A stretch of DNA of 6,236 nt from contig JAOZQW010000120.1 in NCBI GenBank assembly GCA_029932015.1, forward strand, positions 1 through 6,236, given 5' to 3'. This DNA comes from Candidatus Fermentibacteraceae bacterium. Lineage in GTDB: Bacteria; Fermentibacterota; Fermentibacteria; Fermentibacterales; JCC-6. Shown piece after piece: positions 1-5,157 of this stretch (its first letter is position 1; every line of letters begins with the position of its first letter). The notes beneath the pieces were generated by a model. The model was not told the origin of the DNA, did no database searches, and worked only from the letters and a program-made list of their open reading frames with translations. Made by a program: the position numbers and the translations under genes.

Positions 1-1136
1 AGCTGCTGATAGCGCTGCCATTCATGCTTCTGCTTTCGCTTGGCAGTCGATCTAAACTCCGGGAATGGCTGTTCATCCTTGCAGGAGCGTCGATACCGCT
101 GCTTCCGATAATTCTTCTCAACCTGATAGCAGGGGGGGGACCGGCAATAGCAGAGAACGGTGGAGAGAATCTCTGGCTTGGCACATCATGGGACCTTCTC
201 ACCACTCCACCGGGAGTCGAGTTCGAAGAACTGGTCTCAGTGGAAGGAGAGCAGGGGAGTTTCCAGGAGGCCTTCATCTACAGAGCTGTCAATGCCATCA
301 CAGAGTCTCCGGGGAAGTGGCTGATGATGGGGGTAAGGAAGGGGATGGCATTCTTCTCACTGCCGGGTCCGGGAAGGAATATGGAGACAGGAGCGCTGAT
401 GAGGTCCGCATTTCTCATTTTCCTCCTGCCCCTGAGTCTGCTGGCCATCACCATTGGTTCTGTCAGATGCTTCGATGGAGGAATTCTTTCTACTTCCGGT
501 GGAAGGCTGGCTGTCTCGTTTGCAGCCGCCGGTCTGGCCGCGGCGTTCATATTCTTCCCGGCTGCAAGGTTCCGGACAGCAGTACTTCCCGCTTTCTGGT
601 TCCTTATGGCCTGGAGGCTTCCCTCGAAAAAGGAGATCCTGCCTGTCGGCCTTGTAATGCTCGCGATCCTGTCGATTTCCCTTCTCGACTCATTTCCCGG
701 TGCGGAGAGGTCAGGTCTCAACCATATCCTGTCTGCTGAATGGAACATTCGCATCAATGATCCGGACACCGCCCTTGATGAACTGGATGCTGCAGCTGCT
801 GCCGGCTATGAGGGGGCCGACCTCAACAATCTGAGGGGAGTAGCCCTATCTCTTTCGGGCAGACCCCTGACCGGACTGGCTGAACTCAGACTTGCCGCAG
901 AGAAGGCTCCGGGCTCACCTACAGTCTGGAAAAACCTTGCAGTCTCTCTCTGGAACATGGGCCTTTCCGAGGAGGCTTCCACAGCCGCCGTTAGATCTCT
1001 CATACTTAACCCGTTGCTCAGGAGTCAGCTCCAACCAATACTTGACCATCAGGGTCAGCGGAGACCCCATGTACCCGGAGGACAACCTGCAGAACCTATA
1101 CCGCCGTCGAGTACCAGCAGGACAACGGAGGAATGA
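1..1136 (+). CDS. GT-C (GT39/ArnT-like) membrane glycosyltransferase with TPR-like tail, 5'-partial
   Basis: The reading frame is already open at base 3 (LLIALPF before the Met at base 24), so the true start lies left of the window and only the C-terminal part is seen. Numbering from that Met, there are membrane segments near residues 15-38, 128-150, 161-199 and 205-224. Between them lies a soluble stretch with ENLWLGTSWDLL and PPGVEFEEL (about 46-70), then an amphipathic region ending near FFSLPG. The layout, and the ARFRTAVLPAFWFLMAW segment in the membrane, resemble C-terminal halves of dolichyl-phosphate-mannose/ArnT-type GT-C enzymes, which transfer sugars from polyprenyl-phosphate donors outside the membrane. 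Residues about 235-330 form two to three TPR-like helical pairs (LNNLRGVALSLSGR; VWKNLAVSLWNMGLSEEA). The catalytic N-terminal loop is absent here, so the family call is an inference. The last 68 bases overlap murJ, and the Pro/Ser/Thr-rich tail (about 345-370) looks poorly conserved. Confidence 0.6.
   Translation, partial: LLIALPFMLLLSLGSRSKLREWLFILAGASIPLLPIILLNLIAGGGPAIAENGGENLWLGTSWDLLTTPPGVEFEELVSVEGEQGSFQEAFIYRAVNAITESPGKWLMMGVRKGMAFFSLPGPGRNMETGALMRSAFLIFLLPLSLLAITIGSVRCFDGGILSTSGGRLAVSFAAAGLAAAFIFFPAARFRTAVLPAFWFLMAWRLPSKKEILPVGLVMLAILSISLLDSFPGAERSGLNHILSAEWNIRINDPDTALDELDAAAAAGYEGADLNNLRGVALSLSGRPLTGLAELRLAAEKAPGSPTVWKNLAVSLWNMGLSEEASTAAVRSLILNPLLRSQLQPILDHQGQRRPHVPGGQPAEPIPPSSTSRTTEE
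1060..1063 (+). promoter_or_regulatory. Ribosome binding site supporting the murJ start at 1069
   Basis: GGAG lies five bases before the ATG at 1069, inside the upstream coding region. It favours this start over the later in-frame GTG at 1210, whose purine-rich stretch (GAGGAGG, 1201-1207) sits only two bases from the codon, too close for normal use. Confidence 0.5.
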
Positions 1137-2796
1137 ACTGAAAGACCTGGGGAGGATCCCCGACGCAGGGGAGAGACTGAGTGATCTGGGCACTCCTGCA
1201 GAGGAGGCCGTGAAGGTTGCCCGTGCAACCGGTCTCATGGGGGGACTGACGGTATCCAGTCGGATCCTCGGACTCTTCAGGGACGTAGCCCAGGCAGCGA
1301 TCCTCGGGACCAGTGCAGCGGCGGATGCATTCACACTTGCCTTCATCGTTCCAAACACACTCAGGCGACTCTTTGGTGAAGCTACAGTCAGCGCGGCCTT
1401 CGTTCCCACATATACGGAATCCCTGATGAAGGAGAGCAGGGAGGAGGCTTTCAGACTTGCCGGAAGGATACTCACCATGGTGGGCAGCCTTCTTCTCGTC
1501 ATCGTCCTTCTCGGTATGGCATTTTCACCTTTCATAGTCCGGCTGTTCGCTCCCGGCTTCTCTGAAGTAGCGGGTAAATCGGAGCTTACCGCAGGACTCC
1601 TACGCCTTCTCTTTCCATACATACTCATGGTTGGATGTGCTTCGATCGTAATGGGCATCCTCAACGCGCACAGGCATTTCCTGGCGCCTGCCACTGCTCC
1701 AATACTCTTCAATATCTCGGCCATAGCTGGAATCCTGCTTCTTTCAAAAGTCCTTGTGCCGGGGCAGCCGGTCTGGGGCTACTCTGTGGGCGTTATGGCA
1801 GGAGGCGTCTTCCAGCTTCTTGTACAGATCCCGGCACTCAGGAAACGAGGATTCCGATTCAGGCCGGACTTCAACTGGAGAGATCCAAGGGTCAGGAAAG
1901 TATTGATGCTGGCATTCCCTGCTCTGATCGGACTTCTAGCCGCAGAGGTCAATATAATTGTCGACAAGATGATAGCTTCTGCACTGGAGCCAGGCAGTGT
2001 CTCGGCTCTCGCATACGGCAACCGGATCATGCAGTTCCCGCAGGGCGTCTTTGCTGTATCGCTTGCTACCGCTCTTCTTCCGACACTCAGCAGGCAGACA
2101 GCAGCAGGGAAGCTGAAGGATGCTGGAAAGACACTGGACAGAGCTACGATGGCTCTCGCTATTCTCCTCATTCCAGCGACATTATGCATCATCTTTCTGG
2201 CGGAACCCATTGTACGTGTCCTCCTGGCAAGAGGAGCTTTCTCAAGCGAATCGGTCTCCCTGACCAGCGCGGCCCTCATCTACTATTCAGCGGGTCTGCT
2301 TTTCTACGGAGGCGTCAAGATAACGGCTCCGGTCTTCTACGCCATGAAGGATACAAGGACTCCTGTGAGGATAGCGGTTGGATGCATGGCTCTCAATATC
2401 GTACTCAACATCGTACTCACTATAGGGTTCATCAAGACAGGTATGGCGAGGCCGCTGGCCGGTCTTGCCCTTGCGACTAGTATTTCCTCCGCACTGAACC
2501 TGTTTCTTCTCAGGCGTGCTCTCGCAGCAAGGCTCGGACCTCTGCGCCGCTCTTCAATGAGGCCCTGGCTCTCGATGCTCCCTTCCACACTCCTGACCGG
2601 GGGACTCCTCCATCTGCTCGCTCCACTGGCAGAGCGGCTCTCGGGCGCATCATTCATAATGGGCCTTCTCGGACTGATCGGGGTATCCCTTGCCTCAATG
2701 GCTGCATTTCTCTCGATTTTCGCACTGACTGGCGGACAGGAGGCCAGGTCCATCTTCAGCCTGGCGACAAGACGTGGGCGTATCGGAAAGTCTTAG
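1069..2796 (+). CDS. murJ: Lipid II flippase MurJ (MviN family)
   Basis: This is an integral membrane protein of the MOP superfamily that moves undecaprenyl-linked peptidoglycan precursor (lipid II) from the inner to the outer face of the cytoplasmic membrane. At 575 residues it is longer than E. coli MurJ (511). The whole length is hydrophobic helices separated by short loops, consistent with the 14-helix fold. Residues known to be essential in E. coli are present: SSRILGLFRD gives R65 and R71 (R18 and R24 equivalents), ADAF gives D86 (D39), PNTLRRLF gives R99 (R52), and YGNRIMQFP gives R319 (the R270 equivalent). The FPYILM and LAPATAPILFNIS stretches are also family-typical. I chose the ATG at 1069 because it has a GGAG five bases upstream and the frame from there has G/C-rich third positions. 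The result is a charged extension of about 47 residues before the conserved core. An alternative GTG at 1210 would give 528 residues, closer to the family norm. It overlaps the upstream gene by 68 bases and uvrC by 23. Confidence 0.96.
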   Translation: MYPEDNLQNLYRRRVPAGQRRNELKDLGRIPDAGERLSDLGTPAEEAVKVARATGLMGGLTVSSRILGLFRDVAQAAILGTSAAADAFTLAFIVPNTLRRLFGEATVSAAFVPTYTESLMKESREEAFRLAGRILTMVGSLLLVIVLLGMAFSPFIVRLFAPGFSEVAGKSELTAGLLRLLFPYILMVGCASIVMGILNAHRHFLAPATAPILFNISAIAGILLLSKVLVPGQPVWGYSVGVMAGGVFQLLVQIPALRKRGFRFRPDFNWRDPRVRKVLMLAFPALIGLLAAEVNIIVDKMIASALEPGSVSALAYGNRIMQFPQGVFAVSLATALLPTLSRQTAAGKLKDAGKTLDRATMALAILLIPATLCIIFLAEPIVRVLLARGAFSSESVSLTSAALIYYSAGLLFYGGVKITAPVFYAMKDTRTPVRIAVGCMALNIVLNIVLTIGFIKTGMARPLAGLALATSISSALNLFLLRRALAARLGPLRRSSMRPWLSMLPSTLLTGGLLHLLAPLAERLSGASFIMGLLGLIGVSLASMAAFLSIFALTGGQEARSIFSLATRRGRIGKS

Positions 2797-4657
2797 AGCC
2801 GCGGCCTCGGGCGCTCCGGCTCTTCCTGGAGTCTACAGTTTCCTCGATCACAGAGGAGCCGTCCTCTACATTGGCAAGGCACAGGATCTGAGAGCCAGAC
2901 TCGGCGGACACCTTTCAAATCCCGGTGACCGGCGTCATCAGCTGCTTCTGGAAAGAGCAGTCGCCGTTGAATGGACGATCACGAGAAGTGAAGTAGAGGC
3001 ACTGGTCCTTGAAGCCGAACTCATCAGGATACGAAAACCCCCACTGAATGTGCGTCTCCGCTCTGGGAGGAAGTATCCATACCTTGAAATCACGACTGAT
3101 GAGGAGTATCCCAGGCTCTTCCTTACTCGGAAACCTCATGGAGCGCCGGGAAGACCGCGCTTCGGCCCCTATCCGGATTCGAGAAACCTGAGAAAACTGA
3201 TGGAGATACTGCTGGAGACTTTCCCACTGAGGAGGTGCGGCGGAAGTGCTCCTCCTGTACGGAAGAGGCCATGCCTCATGGGACAGCTGGGCAGGTGTAT
3301 GGCCCCGTGCACGAAAAATGTGGAGCCTGAGAGCTACGGGAAGTCAGTAAGCGAGATGATCAGGGTGTTGAAGGGTGACTGGGAGTGGGCAAGGGAGCGG
3401 ATCGTGGGCGCCATGGAAGAGTCTTCCAGCAGGCAGGATTACGAAGAAGCCGCAAGATTGAGAGATCTGCTTGGACGACTGGCAAGCTTCGGCTGGCCCG
3501 CCCCGGATACGGTCACTGACGCCAGAAGCAGGGATGCAGTGGTCATCAGAGACAACTGGGGACTCATCATGCGAATGCGTGGGGGAAGATTCACAGGTGT
3601 GGTGAGGATGCCTTTCGACAGGAAATGGAAACTGGCTCCAGTGCCTGAGCGTCTATCCATTCTTCTCAGAGCCTATTACACAGAGACCGACGATATTCCG
3701 AGGGAGCTTCTGCTTCCCGAACTGCCTGATTCCCCTGAACCGATAGTTTCATGGCTTGGGTCGATGAGGGAGTCTCCTGTTCGTATTCGAGTACCGAAGA
3801 GAGGTGGATTGCGGGATGTGGTTGAACTGGCGGAAAGGGATCTCGATCACTTCCTCGCCCGGCTTTCATGGAAACGTCCTGCAGGAAGCAGGGAGAGAAC
3901 CGAAGCCGCCCTTGAGGCTCTTGCCGATATCTTCCATCTTCCCGATCCTCCCTTATGGATGACCTGTCTTGATGCCTCTACCATCCAGGGATCCTATCCA
4001 GTGGCAGCTCTTGTGAGTTTCAGGGATGGAAGGCCGGACAAGTCAGGATACAGACGTTTCTCCATGCCGCCTGAGATAGGCAGGAACGACCCTGCGATGA
4101 TAGCCTCTGCTGTAGGCAGATATGTGTCATCGCTGGAAGATGAGCATCCGGCCATCTTCCTCATCGACGGCGGGATAACGCAGCTCAGAGCCGCAGTTGC
4201 GGCAGCGGGGGATTGGGCGGGCAGGATTAGATTTGTCTCCCTGGCCAAAAAGGAGGAGCTGCTGCTCGAGGGCGTCACAGAGCGAGAGATTAGACTCGAT
4301 ATGAATTCACTACCTCTTATGCTTCTGCGCCATATGCGGGATGAATCACATAGATTCGTTCTCCACTACCATCAGCAGAAGAGGTCTGCAGGAGGGCTGA
4401 GGTCGGTCCTTGATGATATCCCCGGCATAGGATCATCCACCAAGCTGCGGCTCCTGAACCATTTCGGCAGCGCGGCCAGAGTCGCGGCGACCTCAATCGA
4501 AGATATGATGGAAGTTCCTGGCATAGGCAGAAGGAAAGCTATCCAGATAAGAGAGTTCATGGACAGGGAGCTGTCAGGCGGCAACAGAGAGAAGGAGAGG
4601 AGCAGGGGACATGCATGGAAAGAGCTTGAAGACACATCATCTGAAGCTGATGGATGA
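2774..4657 (+). CDS. uvrC: UvrABC excinuclease subunit C
   Basis: UvrC is the dual-incision nuclease of nucleotide excision repair, acting with UvrA and UvrB in the cytoplasm. The 627-residue protein has every expected domain. The GIY-YIG nuclease (about 16-95) shows PGVYSF, LYIGKA, R40, E80 and N92 and makes the 3' cut. A cysteine cluster C155, C167, C175, C179 has the same spacing as the iron-sulfur ligands of E. coli UvrC. The UVR domain that contacts UvrB lies at about 213-240 (DYEEAARLRDLL). The RNase H-like nuclease (about 395-530) for the 5' cut carries CLDAS (D400), LIDGG (D465) and RDESHRF (H526). Two helix-hairpin-helix motifs follow (DIPGIGSS at about 548-555 and VPGIGRR at about 581-587). 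The GTG at 2774 is the only usable start, since a stop lies in frame at 2726 and no ATG, GTG or TTG comes between. It has no good ribosome binding site, which suggests translational coupling to murJ. A charged tail of about 25 residues overlaps the cupin gene. Confidence 0.98.
   Translation: MGVSESLRAAASGAPALPGVYSFLDHRGAVLYIGKAQDLRARLGGHLSNPGDRRHQLLLERAVAVEWTITRSEVEALVLEAELIRIRKPPLNVRLRSGRKYPYLEITTDEEYPRLFLTRKPHGAPGRPRFGPYPDSRNLRKLMEILLETFPLRRCGGSAPPVRKRPCLMGQLGRCMAPCTKNVEPESYGKSVSEMIRVLKGDWEWARERIVGAMEESSSRQDYEEAARLRDLLGRLASFGWPAPDTVTDARSRDAVVIRDNWGLIMRMRGGRFTGVVRMPFDRKWKLAPVPERLSILLRAYYTETDDIPRELLLPELPDSPEPIVSWLGSMRESPVRIRVPKRGGLRDVVELAERDLDHFLARLSWKRPAGSRERTEAALEALADIFHLPDPPLWMTCLDASTIQGSYPVAALVSFRDGRPDKSGYRRFSMPPEIGRNDPAMIASAVGRYVSSLEDEHPAIFLIDGGITQLRAAVAAAGDWAGRIRFVSLAKKEELLLEGVTEREIRLDMNSLPLMLLRHMRDESHRFVLHYHQQKRSAGGLRSVLDDIPGIGSSTKLRLLNHFGSAARVAATSIEDMMEVPGIGRRKAIQIREFMDRELSGGNREKERSRGHAWKELEDTSSEADG
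4598..4602 (+). promoter_or_regulatory. Ribosome binding site for the cupin gene
   Basis: AGGAG sits eight bases before the ATG at 4611, within the 3' end of uvrC. A second purine run (AGGGG, 4604-4608) is closer than ideal. The site supports the 4611 start over the in-frame ATG at 4650, which has only weak purine content upstream. Confidence 0.6.
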
Positions 4658-5003
4658 CCATCGTGACAACCGCGGCTATGTGCTCAATCCATTTGAATTC
4701 ATTGCAGATACCGGCTCGATAACGAATTGCCATGCCTTCTCCATAGAGCCCTGCTGTTCCAGAGGCGGTCATGCTCATCCCGGCAGGAACGAGGAAGTGC
4801 TCATTCTAAGGGGCGCACTCACTGTGAGCTTCCCTGAAATGGAGACTTCCACGGTAATCTCAACAGACAAACCAGCACTGCTCTGTATCAGTCAGGGCGT
4901 CTGTCACCTGTTTGAGAACATGGGAGAAGAGACTGCGGTGGCCTTATGCTGGAGCAGCGCCGGAGATGACGAGTACGAAGGACCGGATACGATCAGGATC
5001 TGA
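4611..5003 (+). CDS. Small RmlC-like cupin, metal-binding, substrate unknown
   Basis: This 130-residue protein is a single cupin (double-stranded beta-helix) domain. Motif 1 is complete: H54-x-H56, four residues, E61, six residues, G68 (GGHAHPGRNEEVLILRG). Motif 2 is present with its usual Pro replaced by Ser (SQGVCHLFEN, with H99 and N103). H54, H56, E61 and H99 are therefore the likely metal ligands. There is no signal peptide, so it is probably cytoplasmic. The opening (DDHRDNRGYVLNPFEF) resembles cupins related to nucleotide-sugar epimerases and isomerases, but similar folds serve as dioxygenases, isomerases and sensors, so no reaction is assigned. It overlaps the end of uvrC by 47 bases and is the last gene before the hairpin at 5053-5074. 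It contains five cysteines, C48 and C49 being adjacent just before motif 1. An alternative start at 4650 would remove 13 residues without touching the domain. Confidence 0.85.
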   Translation: MHGKSLKTHHLKLMDDHRDNRGYVLNPFEFIADTGSITNCHAFSIEPCCSRGGHAHPGRNEEVLILRGALTVSFPEMETSTVISTDKPALLCISQGVCHLFENMGEETAVALCWSSAGDDEYEGPDTIRI

Positions 5004-5157
5004 CGGTATAAGCTACTGTTACTGTTAAGTTCATACATACTGAAAACGAGAATAGGGGGCGGATTCGTCCCCTACCTCAGCAAACCCTGCTAGTTTCGGT
5101 CCTCTCTAGTATCTCCCCTGGCGTCTGCAGGACCTGTCGTTCCCAGTTCAGGATTAA
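5004..5157. other. Non-coding gap between the cupin and TPR genes
   Basis: This is the only non-coding gap in the window. It is richer in A/T at its left end (TATAAG at 5007-5012, tandem ACTGTT at 5015-5026, CATACATAC at 5032-5040), then holds the 9-bp hairpin at 5053-5074. Frame 2 stays open from 5012 to its stop at 5177 but has no ATG, GTG or TTG, so I do not call it a gene. TATAAG resembles a -10 box but has no convincing -35 partner. No promoter for the downstream TPR gene stands out. Confidence 0.6.
5053..5074 (+). terminator. Strong hairpin after the cupin gene, possible transcription terminator without a T tract
   Basis: TAGGGGGCG (5053-5061) pairs with CGTCCCCTA (5066-5074) around a GATT loop. 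This gives a 9-bp, G/C-rich stem with one G-T wobble, starting 49 bases after the cupin stop codon. No run of T follows on the + strand, so it is not a classic intrinsic terminator. It could stabilise the 3' end of the operon transcript, act as a T-less terminator, or be a copy of a repeated intergenic palindrome. Confidence 0.45.

Noticed and set aside
65..739. Open frame of 224 codons on the + strand inside the glycosyltransferase gene
   Set aside because: Its residue composition is Arg/Ser/Gly-rich with no recognisable domain, and it lies wholly within a frame that encodes clear membrane helices and TPR-like repeats.
1126..1141. GGAGGAATGAACTGA, a good Shine-Dalgarno with an ATG at 1133
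   Set aside because: The ATG is out of the murJ frame and reaches TGA after two codons. It probably only reflects the end of the upstream gene and is not a real start.
915..1724. Open frame of 269 codons on the - strand opposite murJ
   Set aside because: It is antisense to a strongly conserved gene, has no recognisable domain, and its Ser/Arg/Pro-rich composition is typical of reverse-strand shadows.
1635..2480. Open frame of 281 codons on the + strand inside murJ
   Set aside because: It is fully covered by conserved MurJ sequence and its product is a Cys/Ser/Arg-rich low-plausibility protein, so it is a shadow of high-GC coding.
5007..5012. TATAAG as a promoter -10 element
   Set aside because: No acceptable -35 hexamer lies 15-19 bases upstream, and transcription from here would run straight into the hairpin at 5053-5074.
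5015..5040. Short direct repeats ACTGTT x2 and CATACATAC
   Set aside because: They are too short and too few copies to call operators, iterons or an attachment site, and chance is a sufficient explanation.
5079..5091. AGCA/TGCT mini-hairpin followed by TTT
   Set aside because: A four-base-pair stem is too weak to call a terminator.
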